Origin: Symbioplanes lichenis
GTDB lineage: Bacteria > Actinomycetota > Actinomycetes > Mycobacteriales > Micromonosporaceae
Assembly: GCF_030709675.1 (NCBI RefSeq)
Contig: NZ_JAUZQD010000004.1
Location: 310,001-374,000, forward strand
Direction: 5' to 3'
DNA: 64,000 nt
Below the pieces are notes generated by a model. That model saw nothing but the letters and a program-made list of their open reading frames with translations, did not search any database and had not been told where the DNA came from. Shown here piece by piece: positions 25,679 through 33,519 of the stretch. How positions within the stretch are numbered: the first letter of the stretch is position 1; every line of letters begins with the position of its first letter. The position numbers and the translations under genes are program-made.

Positions 25679-26359
25679 TCATCGGGCCAGCCGGTCGAGC
25701 CAGTCCCGCAGCAGCGCGAGCTCGGCCGGGCGCAGCGCCGGGTCGCCCGCGGCCAGGGCGGCGTCGAGGGCCAGGGCCCGGGCGGCGAGGCCGGTGTCCG
25801 GGGCCGCCGGCGGGTCGGTGATCAGGGAGTCGACGAGCGTGTCGCGCATGCGCGCCGCCAGCTGCGGGTCGCGGTCGGCCTCGGGGGTGCCGATCAGGGT
25901 CAGCGTCGCGCCGGTGATCGCGGCCATGGCCAGCTGGGCCGCGAGCGTGACCGGGACCCGCAGGCGGCCGGCGGCGGCGATCCGCTCCAGGAAGCGGAGC
26001 AGCAGGCTTTCCGCTTCGGCGACGGCGGGCGGGCGGCGGCCGGGCCGGTCGGTGCCGAACATCAGCACGTAGAGCGCGGGGTGGCGCAGGCCGAAGTCGA
26101 CGTGCATGTCCCAGCCCCGGCGGACGTCGTCGATCGGGTCGCCGGTCATGGTCAGCGCACTCTTCTCGGCCAGATAGAGGTCGAACGCGTGCAGGGCCAG
26201 CGCTTCGAGCAGGCCGTCCTTGTCGCCGAAGAGCTGGTAGAGCGAGGCGGCGCGGATGCCGGCCGCCGTGGCGACCGTGCGCGTCGAGACCGCTTGGACG
26301 CCCTCGGACTCCAGGATCGCGGCCGCCACGTCGATGATCTGCTGCCGGGTCGGGGCCAT
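25679..26359 (-). CDS. TetR-family regulator divergent from an aldo/keto reductase
   Basis: 226 residues. Helix-turn-helix at 8-55 (ILESEGVQAVSTRTVATAAG, then RAASLYQLFGDKDGLLEAL), then a helical ligand domain with the TetR_C pattern RHPALYVLMFG. The intergenic space to the divergent AKR at 26446 holds two nearly identical palindromes, the obvious operators. Presumably it represses itself and the AKR in the absence of an unknown carbonyl or other ligand. Confidence 0.9.
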   Translation of the reverse strand: MAPTRQQIIDVAAAILESEGVQAVSTRTVATAAGIRAASLYQLFGDKDGLLEALALHAFDLYLAEKSALTMTGDPIDDVRRGWDMHVDFGLRHPALYVLMFGTDRPGRRPPAVAEAESLLLRFLERIAAAGRLRVPVTLAAQLAMAAITGATLTLIGTPEADRDPQLAARMRDTLVDSLITDPPAAPDTGLAARALALDAALAAGDPALRPAELALLRDWLDRLAR

Positions 26360-26369
26360 GTTGCAATGC

Positions 26370-26432
26370 TACGCCAATCGGCGTATCACTGGAACGGAAC
26401 ACCGCTACGCATGTCGGCGTAGCAGTGATACG
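26370..26432. promoter_or_regulatory. Two tandem palindromic operators between TetR and AKR genes
   Basis: Site 1 at 26370-26385 is TACGCC-4 bp-GGCGTA, perfectly symmetric; site 2 at 26406-26421 has the same arms with one mismatch. Their centres are 36 bp apart. In addition, the 10-bp arms CGTATCACTG (26382-26391) and CAGTGATACG (26423-26432) form a perfect inverted repeat enclosing site 2. The layout fits cooperative TetR dimers controlling both divergent genes. Confidence 0.8.
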
Positions 26433-26445
26433 AAGAGGAGTCGCG

Positions 26446-27351
26446 ATGAACCGGATCGGATACGGGGCCATGCAGCTGGCGGGGCCCAACGTGTGGGGGC
26501 TGCCGGAGGATCCCGAGGCGGCGCGGCGGGTGCTGCGGCTGGCGGTCGAGGAGGGCGTCACGTTCTTCGACACCGCCAACGCGTACGGGCCGCGGACGGT
26601 GAACCAGCTCATCGGGTCGGCGCTCCGGCCGTACGGGGAAGAAGTGATCGTGGGCAACAAGGTCGGCGCCGGCCGGGGCCCGGACGGGTCGTGGATCGTC
26701 ACCGACCACCCGGACACCGTCCGCCGCCAGGTGCACGAGGCGCTCGGCGACCTGGGCGCCGAGGTGAGCGAGCTGACCTATCTGCGGCTCGGCGGCGACA
26801 TGCCGGGGGCGCACAGCCAGGTGCCGCTGGAGGACGCGCTCAGCGTGCTCGTCGAGCTGCGCGACCAGGGGGTGATCCGGCGCATCGGGCTGTCGGGGGC
26901 GTCGCGCGAGATGCTGGCCCGGGCGCAGCGGCTGACGCCGATCGCCGCCGTGCAGAACCGCTTCAACCTGCTCGACCGCAGCGGCGTCGAGGTGCTGGCC
27001 GACTGCGAGGCGCAGGGCATCTGGTTCGTGCCGTACTTCCCGCTGGCCTCCGGGCGGCTCGCCGCCGTCCCGGAGCTGACCGGTCCGGCCGGGCGGCTCG
27101 GGGCGACGCCGGAGCAGGTGGCGCTGGCCTGGCTGCTGCGCCGCTCCCCCGCCGTGGTGGCCATCCCGGGCACGAGCAACCCCGGTCACCTGCGCGCCAA
27201 CGTCGCCGCGGCCGGGATCGCCGGGCAGCTGACCGAGGCCGAGGTCGCCGCCCTGACCGCCCTGTCCGACGAGTCGGCGGCCATCCTGGACCAGGCGCAC
27301 CAGACCACGATCGACGCGCACGTGTCGGCCGCCGCCAACTTCCGCGGCTAG
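26446..27351 (+). CDS. Aldo/keto reductase
   Basis: 301 residues from the ATG at 26446, with AGAGGAG 6 bases upstream; an upstream GTG lies in the operator and is unlikely. The protein has the AKR pattern with FFDTANAYG (Asp, Tyr), a Lys in VGNKVG, and NRFNLLDRSGVEVL and AIPGTSNPGHLRAN for cofactor binding. At the position of the catalytic His the sequence reads ELTYLRLGG, so the usual His is replaced, as in some AKR subgroups. The stop codon is formed by the CTAG that flanks the mobile element downstream. Confidence 0.88.
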   Translation: MNRIGYGAMQLAGPNVWGLPEDPEAARRVLRLAVEEGVTFFDTANAYGPRTVNQLIGSALRPYGEEVIVGNKVGAGRGPDGSWIVTDHPDTVRRQVHEALGDLGAEVSELTYLRLGGDMPGAHSQVPLEDALSVLVELRDQGVIRRIGLSGASREMLARAQRLTPIAAVQNRFNLLDRSGVEVLADCEAQGIWFVPYFPLASGRLAAVPELTGPAGRLGATPEQVALAWLLRRSPAVVAIPGTSNPGHLRANVAAAGIAGQLTEAEVAALTALSDESAAILDQAHQTTIDAHVSAAANFRG

Positions 27352-27511
27352 GCGGTGTTTCGTGGGTCAGGGCGAGTCGCCGGCGAGGTCCAGGTTTCGT
27401 CTCGCAAGTGGGGCGGAAGGTTCGATACCGGGGTTGTATCGGGCCTTTCGCACCGCGCCGCGAGGCGGAAGCTGGGCCCGGCGGCGGCCGTCATGCCCCG
27501 CGAAACACCGC
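27352..27511. mobile_element. 160-bp MITE-like element with terminal inverted repeats and CTAG target duplication
   Basis: The element begins GCGGTGTTTCGTGGG and ends CCCGCGAAACACCGC: 15-bp terminal inverted repeats with one mismatch. It is flanked on both sides by CTAG (27348-27351 and 27512-27515), a 4-bp target duplication of the YTAR type used by IS5/IS701-like transposases. No transposase frame fits inside, so it is non-autonomous. Removing it with one CTAG makes the stop codons of the two convergent neighbours overlap on a single CTAG. An internal CGATAC/GTATCG hairpin lies at 27423-27441. Confidence 0.8.
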
Positions 27512-28392
27512 CTAGAGCCGGGGGCGCAGGGCGAGGGCGACGTCGAGGGCGCGGCCGGTGGGGACGGGCCCGTGGTCCTGGTCCCAGACCTCGGACAGCA
27601 CCGCCTGGACGAAGCCCCAGGCCACGGCCCGGTCGAGCGGCATGCCGAGCCCGTCGGCCAGCTGTTCCAGGCGCCGGTCGAGCAGCGACAGGGTGGGCTC
27701 AGGGCCGGTCAGCGGGTTGTAGAGGATCGGCCCGATCTCCGCGCCTGGGTCACCGGCGACGCCGTGCGGGTCGATGGCCAGCCACGGCTCCCGCTCGGCC
27801 CGCAGCACGTTCTCGTGGTGCAGGTCGCCGTGCAACAGTACGTGGTTATCAGCGGATGAGCACAGCGCGACGTACAGCTCGCGCGCCTGCTCGACGAGGT
27901 CGCGTGGCACCGGATCATCACCGGATAGCGGGCCAGATGGGCGGTGAAGTCGGCGACCCGGTCCGCGAGGTTCTCGACGGGAAGATCGTCCGGGGCGGGC
28001 CGGTGCAACCGTCGCATCACGTCGATGAGGACGGCGGTGGCCTGCTCGTCCCGGCCGGCCACGAGCGAGCGCAAGGTCGTGCCGGGCGTCGCGCGTTCGA
28101 GCAGCAGGGCGCCGCGTCCAGGATCGTGGCGGAGCAGCCGGATCGCGCCCTCGCCACCCCAGAAGGTCAGCGTGGCTGCCTCGGCGACCAGATGCGGCGA
28201 GCCCGGCACGCCCAGCTTGAGCACGCGCCCCTCCCCCGCCGGCGCCACCCAGTGGAAGGTCAGCGGGAACGGCTCGCCCAGCTCCAACCCCCAGTCGCGC
28301 GCGACCCCGGCGCGCAGGTCCGGGAGCTCGTCGAGCCAGCGCGCCCCGGCATCGCCCCATTGCGACGTCACGTTGCTCACGAAGACGGACAC
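27512..28392 (-). pseudogene. Aminoglycoside/streptomycin-type phosphotransferase, frameshifted
   Basis: The protein is split between two frames. The N-terminal part from the GTG at 28392 has the APH(6)-like PLTFHWVAPAGEGRVLKLG and the C-terminal part, in the next frame, has the catalytic LLHGDLHHENVL and AIDPHGVAGDPGAEIGP. The break lies near 27920, after codons for ARYPV, in a sequence where ATCCGGTG occurs twice 11 bp apart. Either deleting 11 bp (giving ARYPVPRDLVE) or adding one G in the GG run (giving ARYPGDDPVPRD) restores a continuous protein of about 290 residues. It may be a true pseudogene or a sequencing error in the GG run. Its stop is in the CTAG flanking the MITE. Confidence 0.8.
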
Positions 28393-28408
28393 CACCGCAG
28401 AATACGAA

Positions 28409-28436
28409 GAAGCCGCCACGACGTCGTGACGGCTTC
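28409..28436 (-). terminator. 28-bp near-perfect hairpin downstream of the NlpC/P60 gene
   Basis: GAAGCCGCCACGAC followed directly by GTCGTGACGGCTTC: a 14-bp stem with one mismatched pair, 21 bp after the nlpC stop. There is no T tract, as is common for actinobacterial terminators. Confidence 0.65.
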
Positions 28437-28457
28437 TGCGCGGTGGTGCCGGTCGAG

Positions 28458-29456
28458 CTAACCCACCCGTCGGTACGAGGCGGGGGTGCCCGGCCCGTCG
28501 ATGGTGCTCATCCGGACGTAGTCCCCGGTGTGCGGGGCGTGCACGATGTAGCCGTTGCCGACGTACATCGACACGTGGTGGATCCCGCCCGGGCTGTAGA
28601 AGATCAGGTCACCGACCCGGAGCTCCGAACGGCTGATCGCCCGGCCCGCGTTGACCTGGGATCCGGTGTAGTGCGACAGGCTGACGCCGACCGAACCCCA
28701 CGCGACCTGCGTGAGACCCGAGCAGTCGTAGCCGGTCGGGCCGGCCGAACCGAAGATGTACGGCTTGCCGATCAAGCTGCACGCCTTCTGGGCGGCCCGG
28801 TTGCCCGGTGACTGGTCGTACTCCACCGGGCAGGCCCCGGTGCCGAGGCGGAAGTTCTTGTTCTCCACGCCGCTGGCGCCGTACGCCTGGATCCTGAGCT
28901 TCTGCAGGTCGTCGACCTTGCCCTGGATCTGCTTCTTCTTCGCGGACAGGTCCTTGTCGCGAGCCGCCACCGCGTTGGTGAGGGTCTGCAGCTCCTGCTG
29001 ATCCGCCGCGTACTCGTCACGCAGCTTCCGCACGTCCGCGATCTGGGCCTCCTGGTGGGCGGCGATCAGATCGAGGTACAGAAGCTTGTCGTTGAGCCCC
29101 GTCGGGTTGCCCTCCAGCAGAATCGCCTTCAGCGCGCCCGGGGAACCCTGCTTGTACGCGTCGGCCGCCATGCCACCCACCTGCGCCATGGCGAGGTCGA
29201 CCTGAAGCTGCAGCGGGGCCAGCTTCTTGTTGACCTTCTTGAGCTGGGCCTGGTTCTTGCCCAGCTCGACGTGGACCTTGTTGTACTCCTCGATGATGGG
29301 CTCGAGTTTGTTCCACTGCTCATCGATCTGTTTCTCGATGCTCCCGGGTGACGGCGTCGCATGAGCCGCGGTGGGCACCAGGAGCACCCCGACGGCCGCG
29401 ACGACACCGAGCAACCCGCGCAGAATCGTGGCGCGCCGCGCCCCAATCCGTCTCAC
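28458..29456 (-). CDS. Secreted NlpC/P60 peptidoglycan endopeptidase with coiled coil
   Basis: 332 residues. A signal peptide (1-33, ending AHA) is followed by two long helical coiled-coil stretches (about 38-95 and 125-190, rich in KKxQxQL patterns), then the NlpC/P60 domain (about 220-330). The catalytic Cys is in GYDCSGLTQ, the His in GIHHVSMYVG, and the third residue is in YIVHAPHTGD. This is the RipA/CwlO-like layout: a cell wall endopeptidase cutting within stem peptides. It starts at a GTG with a weak, distant AGGA site. The 290-bp leader carries a c-di-AMP riboswitch, as is typical for actinobacterial cell wall hydrolases. Confidence 0.92.
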   Translation of the reverse strand: MRRIGARRATILRGLLGVVAAVGVLLVPTAAHATPSPGSIEKQIDEQWNKLEPIIEEYNKVHVELGKNQAQLKKVNKKLAPLQLQVDLAMAQVGGMAADAYKQGSPGALKAILLEGNPTGLNDKLLYLDLIAAHQEAQIADVRKLRDEYAADQQELQTLTNAVAARDKDLSAKKKQIQGKVDDLQKLRIQAYGASGVENKNFRLGTGACPVEYDQSPGNRAAQKACSLIGKPYIFGSAGPTGYDCSGLTQVAWGSVGVSLSHYTGSQVNAGRAISRSELRVGDLIFYSPGGIHHVSMYVGNGYIVHAPHTGDYVRMSTIDGPGTPASYRRVG

Positions 29457-29469
29457 CTAGGTGCAGTGT

Positions 29470-29690
29470 CCTTTCTTCCCTCAGCCGCCGACCGGGTTAG
29501 CTGACGGGTTCGGACGGGAAGCGCGCCCGGCCGCGATGCTGCTGCGGCTTCACCCCAGGAACGGTGGGTCCCCGGCTCATAACTGCAGCGCCGGGCGCTG
29601 CTGGATTAGGCGGTGCCGTGCCGGTTCGCCCGGGGCTCGAGCGAGGGGGGACCGACAGGCCGGACCCACCGTACTCCGGATCTTTGCCGA
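29470..29690 (-). ncRNA. Cyclic di-AMP riboswitch (ydaO-yuaA class) controlling the NlpC/P60 gene
   Basis: Read on the minus strand, the leader contains the class-typical 3' segment GTCAGCTAACCCGGTCGGCG (complement of 29486-29505), followed by a GAGGGAAGAAAGGA tail, and the internal GGGGTGAAGCC box. An 11-bp perfect stem pairs 29561-29571 with 29662-29672. These features and the position before a peptidoglycan hydrolase gene match the ydaO class, which is an OFF switch binding two c-di-AMP molecules. Boundaries are approximate. Upstream of it (29691-29746) nothing else is seen. Confidence 0.85.
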
Positions 29691-29746
29691 ACTGAACGGC
29701 TGGTCGGCACCCCCTACGTCACGTCACCAACTTTAACGGTGAGTAG

Positions 29747-30655
29747 TCACAGCGGCCAGGCCATGAGCGCCCGGCCGAGCCAGGGCACCACCAGGATCAC
29801 TGTGGGTAGTACCAGCAATCCGGCCGCGAGGGCCCCCGCACAGGCCTCCACGACGACGGACCGGTTGTCCGCCCCCGTCAGCCGTTCCAGCCGCCGGGCC
29901 CGTTCCGCGGCCGCCGAACCGCTCAGATCCTCGGGGGCCGCCGGGCTCACCGCGTCGCCGAGCACTTCCAGCGCCGACCGCAGCGCCGCCGAGCCGCTGT
30001 GGCCCCGCGCCGCGTCGTCGGCCACCATCTCCAGGAGCAAATGCACAGCTTCCAGGGGTACGCGGCTCCGCAGCGGCCGGGGCACCGCCCGGTAGAACGC
30101 CGTGAACGACTCCATCACCAGCTCGTGCCGCTGCCGCAGGTGCGCCTGCTCGTGGGCGATCACCGCGCCGACCTGCCGCTCGTCCAGCACCTTGAGCGCG
30201 GATCCACTGAGCACAACCCGCGGGCTCCGTCCCGGTACGCAGTACGCGAACGGCAGGGGCCCGTCGAGAACCCGCAGCTCGGCCGGGAGCTCGGCGTGCT
30301 CGTCGGCGCTGTCGAGCAGGTCGACGAGCATCCGGTGCCGGGCGCGGCGGGCCCGGGAGCGCAAAGTGACCCGGACCAGCGACACCAGCAGCCGCACGAT
30401 GATCAGCGAGGCGACGGCCAGCGCCACGATCAGGGCCGCCGAGCCGACGGGCCGGCCGGAGCCGAGCTCGTGGACCAGCTCCTGCGGGCCGGCCAGGGCG
30501 ACGCCGAGCGCGCAGAGGATGCCGGCCAGCGTGACGGCCTGCCAGAGGACGACCGCCGCCCCGGGCGCCCGGGCGGTCCACCGGGCGCGGGCGAGCCAGC
30601 CCGGCACCAGCAGGGACAGGGTCAGGCCGAGGGCACCGAGGAGCAGCGCCGTCAC
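29747..30655 (-). CDS. M56 (BlaR1-like) membrane metallopeptidase
   Basis: 302 residues. Four hydrophobic segments (about 1-25, 35-60, 75-95 and 270-298) surround a cytoplasmic domain with the gluzincin motif AVIAHEQAHLRQRHE (HExxH) near 165-180 and a downstream Glu in EMVADDAA. There is no penicillin-binding sensor domain, as in most actinobacterial M56 proteins. Its start overlaps the blaI stop by 4 bp. The pair would act as in BlaR1/BlaI: the protease inactivates the repressor on a signal, which here is probably linked to respiration, since the divergent operon is cydAB. Confidence 0.9.
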   Translation of the reverse strand: MTALLLGALGLTLSLLVPGWLARARWTARAPGAAVVLWQAVTLAGILCALGVALAGPQELVHELGSGRPVGSAALIVALAVASLIIVRLLVSLVRVTLRSRARRARHRMLVDLLDSADEHAELPAELRVLDGPLPFAYCVPGRSPRVVLSGSALKVLDERQVGAVIAHEQAHLRQRHELVMESFTAFYRAVPRPLRSRVPLEAVHLLLEMVADDAARGHSGSAALRSALEVLGDAVSPAAPEDLSGSAAAERARRLERLTGADNRSVVVEACAGALAAGLLVLPTVILVVPWLGRALMAWPL

Positions 30656-31020
30656 GAGCCGGAGGCCGATTCCTTCCGTGCCGCGTCGATCGCGGCGGTC
30701 AGGGCGCCCGGGTCGAGCCGCCCGACGAAGTGCGCCAGGGCCGCGTCGCGCACGCCGTCGGGGGCGGCGCTGAGGGCGTCGAGCATCAGGGCGGCCGTCA
30801 TCTCCTCACGGGACTGCGCGGGCGCGTACCGGTAGGCGCGGTCCTTCTTGTGCTGGGTGACCACGCCCTTCTTGGCGAGGCGGTCGAGCACGGTCATGAC
30901 AGTCGTGTAGGCGAGATCTCGGGTCTCGCTGAGCGCCTCGTGCACCTGCCGCACGGTGAGCGGCTCTTCCGCCGTCCACAACTGCTGCATGATGTCGCGT
31001 TCGAGATCCCCCAATGCCAT
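30652..31020 (-). CDS. BlaI/MecI/CopY-family transcriptional repressor
   Basis: 122 residues from the ATG at 31020 with GGAAGGG before it; an upstream in-frame start at 31041 is less likely. The winged helix (residues 5-75) has LGDLERDIMQQLWTAEEPLTV, then AYTTVMTVLDRLAKKGVV, followed by the short dimerisation helices. It is the first gene of the blaI-M56 operon and diverges from cydA. Palindromes at 31093-31128 resemble BlaI boxes and would repress both directions. Confidence 0.92.
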   Translation of the reverse strand: MALGDLERDIMQQLWTAEEPLTVRQVHEALSETRDLAYTTVMTVLDRLAKKGVVTQHKKDRAYRYAPAQSREEMTAALMLDALSAAPDGVRDAALAHFVGRLDPGALTAAIDAARKESASGS

Positions 31021-31092
31021 CCCTTCCAACCTCCCCACCACCGCCCTTTGAGCGGACTAAAGACTGTGACAGAAGTCTACTGCAGCGCGTCG

Positions 31093-31128
31093 TACTACGA
31101 CGCGTAGTATCTACTACGAGACGTCGTA
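31093..31128. promoter_or_regulatory. BlaI-type operators between blaI and cydA
   Basis: The site 31093-31109, TACTACG-3 bp-CGTAGTA, is a perfect 7-bp-arm palindrome very close to the TACTACA/TGTAGTA boxes bound by BlaI and MecI. A second weaker dyad, TACGA-4 bp-TCGTA, lies at 31115-31128, ending 15 bp before the cydA GTG. Occupation would block cydA initiation, and the sites are 73 bp upstream of the blaI ATG. Confidence 0.8.
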
Positions 31129-31143
31129 GAGAGGGCCATCATC

Positions 31144-32535
31144 GTGGACGTGCTCGACCTGACCCGGCTGCAGTTCGCGGTCGTGACGATCTACCACTAC
31201 TTCTTCGTGCCGCTGTCGATCAGCCTCGCCGCCACCGCGGCCGGCCTGCAGCTGACGTGGCTGCGCACCGGGAACGACAAGTACAAGGACCTGACGAAGT
31301 TCGTCGGCAAGCTGCTCATCGTCACGTTCGCCGTCGGCGTGGTGACCGGCCTCGTCCAGGAGTTCCAGTTCGGCCTGGGCTGGAGCAACTTCGCCACCTT
31401 CTACGGCGACGTCTTCGGGCCGACGCTGGCGATCGAGGGCATGCTCGCCTTCTTCCTCGAGGCCACGTTCCTGGCCCTGTGGTACTTCGGCTGGGACCGG
31501 CTGCCCCGCAAGCTGCACGCCGCCACGATCGTGATCGTCGCCGTCGGCACGGTCCTGTCGGCCTTCATCATCCTGGCCGCCAACTCGTTCATGCAGCACC
31601 CGGTCGGCTACTCGCTCGACCCTGTCACGGGGCGCGCGCACCTCGACGACTTCGGGGCGTTGCTGCTCAACAAGGTCAACCTGGCGGCCTTCCCGCACAC
31701 CATGGCCGGTGCGCTGATGGCGGGCGGGTCGCTGCTGCTGGCCCTCGGGGTGTGGCGCTTCCGGGCCGCGGGTGAGGCGGGGTTCCGTACGCTGGCTCGG
31801 CTGGGGGCTTGGTTGACCGTCGTGGGCGGCGCCTTCACCGCGATCACGGGCGACCACCTCGGCAAGGTCATGACCGAGGTCCAGCCGATGAAGATGGCGG
31901 CCGCCGAGGCCCTGTACGAGACGACGACCGGCGCACCCTTCTCCGCCTTCGCGCTGGGCAAGCTCGACGGCAGCGAGCCCTACTTCACCATCGACATCCC
32001 GCACCTGCTGTCGATCCTCGCGACCGGCGACTGGAACTCCGAGGTGCAGGGGATCAACAACCTGCAGGAGCAGTACGCCGCCCAGTACGGCGCGGGCAGT
32101 TACATCCCGATGATCCCGGTGGCGTTCTGGACGTTCCGCGCCATGATCGGCATCGGCATGCTGGCGATGGTGGTGGCCGCGTACTACCTGTGGCTCACCC
32201 GGAAGGGCCGCGAGCCGAAGCGGTGGTACGACCGGCAGCTCCTGCGCTTCCTGCCGCTGATCCCGATCCTGCCCGCCGCGGCCAACACCTTCGGCTGGAT
32301 CTTCACCGAGACGGCCCGCCAGCCGTGGATCGCCTTCGGCATCAGCAAGGTCGCCGACGGCATCTCGCCCGGGCTGACCAGCGGCGAGGTGGTGGCGTCC
32401 CTGGCCGGCTTCGCGCTGATCTACGGCATCCTCGCCGTCGTCTGGTACCGCCTGGTCCGCCACCTCTCCCGCCAGCGGCTGCACCCTTCGCCTGTGTCCC
32501 CCGCGCCGGAAAAAGAAGCCGCTCCCGTCTACTAG
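31144..32535 (+). CDS. cydA: Cytochrome bd ubiquinol/menaquinol oxidase subunit I
   Basis: 463 residues from the GTG at 31144. It carries the quinol site and the hemes of the high-affinity terminal oxidase. The high-spin heme ligand region TIYHYFFVPLS (His18), the acidic pair in IEGMLAFFLEAT, the low-spin heme His in NSFMQHPVG and the ARQPW motif of the quinol loop are all present. The quinol loop is short, as in non-enteric bd oxidases. Nine or so membrane segments are visible. It heads the cydA-cydB-cydDC operon and is divergent from blaI, whose boxes lie over its promoter. Confidence 0.96.
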   Translation: MDVLDLTRLQFAVVTIYHYFFVPLSISLAATAAGLQLTWLRTGNDKYKDLTKFVGKLLIVTFAVGVVTGLVQEFQFGLGWSNFATFYGDVFGPTLAIEGMLAFFLEATFLALWYFGWDRLPRKLHAATIVIVAVGTVLSAFIILAANSFMQHPVGYSLDPVTGRAHLDDFGALLLNKVNLAAFPHTMAGALMAGGSLLLALGVWRFRAAGEAGFRTLARLGAWLTVVGGAFTAITGDHLGKVMTEVQPMKMAAAEALYETTTGAPFSAFALGKLDGSEPYFTIDIPHLLSILATGDWNSEVQGINNLQEQYAAQYGAGSYIPMIPVAFWTFRAMIGIGMLAMVVAAYYLWLTRKGREPKRWYDRQLLRFLPLIPILPAAANTFGWIFTETARQPWIAFGISKVADGISPGLTSGEVVASLAGFALIYGILAVVWYRLVRHLSRQRLHPSPVSPAPEKEAAPVY

Positions 32536-32544
32536 GAGAGACCT

Positions 32545-33519
32545 GTGATCACCCTCTGGTTCTCGCTCGTCGTGCTCTGCTGGGTGCTGTTCTTCGTGCT
32601 CGAGGGCTTCGACTTCGGCGTCGGCATCCTCGGCCCGGTCCTCGGCCGCGACGACCACGAGCGCGGCGCGATCGTCCGCACGGTCGGCCCGTTCTGGGAC
32701 GGTAACGAGGTCTGGCTGGTCGCGGCGATCGGCGTGACGTTCGCGGCCTTCCCCGCCTGGTACGCGGCCATGCTCAGCGCCCTCTACCTGCCCATGGTCG
32801 CGATCCTGCTGCTGCTCGCGGTGCGCGGCGTGGCGCTGGAGTTCCGCGGCAAGGGCGGCGGCGAGCGCTACCGGCGCCGGGCCGACGCCGCCCTGGCCGG
32901 ATCGTCCACCGGCATCGTGCTGCTGTGGGGCGCGGTGCTCGGCATTCTCACCCACGGTCTGGCCCTGGGCGCGGACGGACAGGTCACCGGTACGGGTCTC
33001 AGCCGCACCCTCGGGCCGCTGTTCTCCGGTCCCGCTCTGATCGGCGCGCTGATCGCCCTCCTGGCGGCGCTGCTGCTCGGGTCCACCTTCCTCGCGCTGC
33101 GGACCAGTGGACCGGTGCGGACCCGGGCCCGTTCCTTCGGGGTCCGGCTGGCCGGTGCTGCTGCCGTCGTCCTTGTCGCCCTGGGTCTGCTTGGTAATCA
33201 TCCGCTGATGCTTCTTGGCGCAGCCCTGGCTGTGATCATCGCGGTCGTCGCCCGGCGGGAACTGGTGGCTTTCGTCGTCACTGCCGCCGGCGTCGCCCTG
33301 GGCACCGTGGCCGTCTTCACCGTGCACGGGGACGTGATCCTGCGGTCGACGCTGAACGACGCGTGGTCGCTGACCCGGGATGGGGCCGCGGCGACGGACT
33401 CGGCGCTCAAGCTGATCACCGTCGTGGGGGCGGTCGTGCTGCCCGGGGTGCTCGTGTACCAGGCGTTCTCGTACTGGGTGTTCCGCAAGCGGGTCGCCAG
33501 TGAACGGGTTCCCTCGTGA
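32545..33519 (+). CDS. cydB: Cytochrome bd oxidase subunit II
   Basis: 324 residues from a GTG with AGGAG 8 bases upstream. The N-terminus WFSLVVLCWVLFFVLEGFDFGVGIL and PFWDGNEVWLV are the family hallmarks; about eight membrane segments follow. It is structurally required and pairs with CydA. It starts 9 bp after the cydA stop and overlaps cydDC by 4 bp. Confidence 0.96.
   Translation: MITLWFSLVVLCWVLFFVLEGFDFGVGILGPVLGRDDHERGAIVRTVGPFWDGNEVWLVAAIGVTFAAFPAWYAAMLSALYLPMVAILLLLAVRGVALEFRGKGGGERYRRRADAALAGSSTGIVLLWGAVLGILTHGLALGADGQVTGTGLSRTLGPLFSGPALIGALIALLAALLLGSTFLALRTSGPVRTRARSFGVRLAGAAAVVLVALGLLGNHPLMLLGAALAVIIAVVARRELVAFVVTAAGVALGTVAVFTVHGDVILRSTLNDAWSLTRDGAAATDSALKLITVVGAVVLPGVLVYQAFSYWVFRKRVASERVPS

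Noticed and set aside
27415..27445. tRNA T-arm-like sequence GGTTCGATACC
   Set aside because: No matching acceptor, D or anticodon arms were found; it lies inside the MITE-like element.
27352..27511. Simple bidirectional terminator between convergent genes
   Set aside because: The arms are 130 bp apart and flanked by CTAG duplications, which fits a mobile element better than a terminator hairpin.
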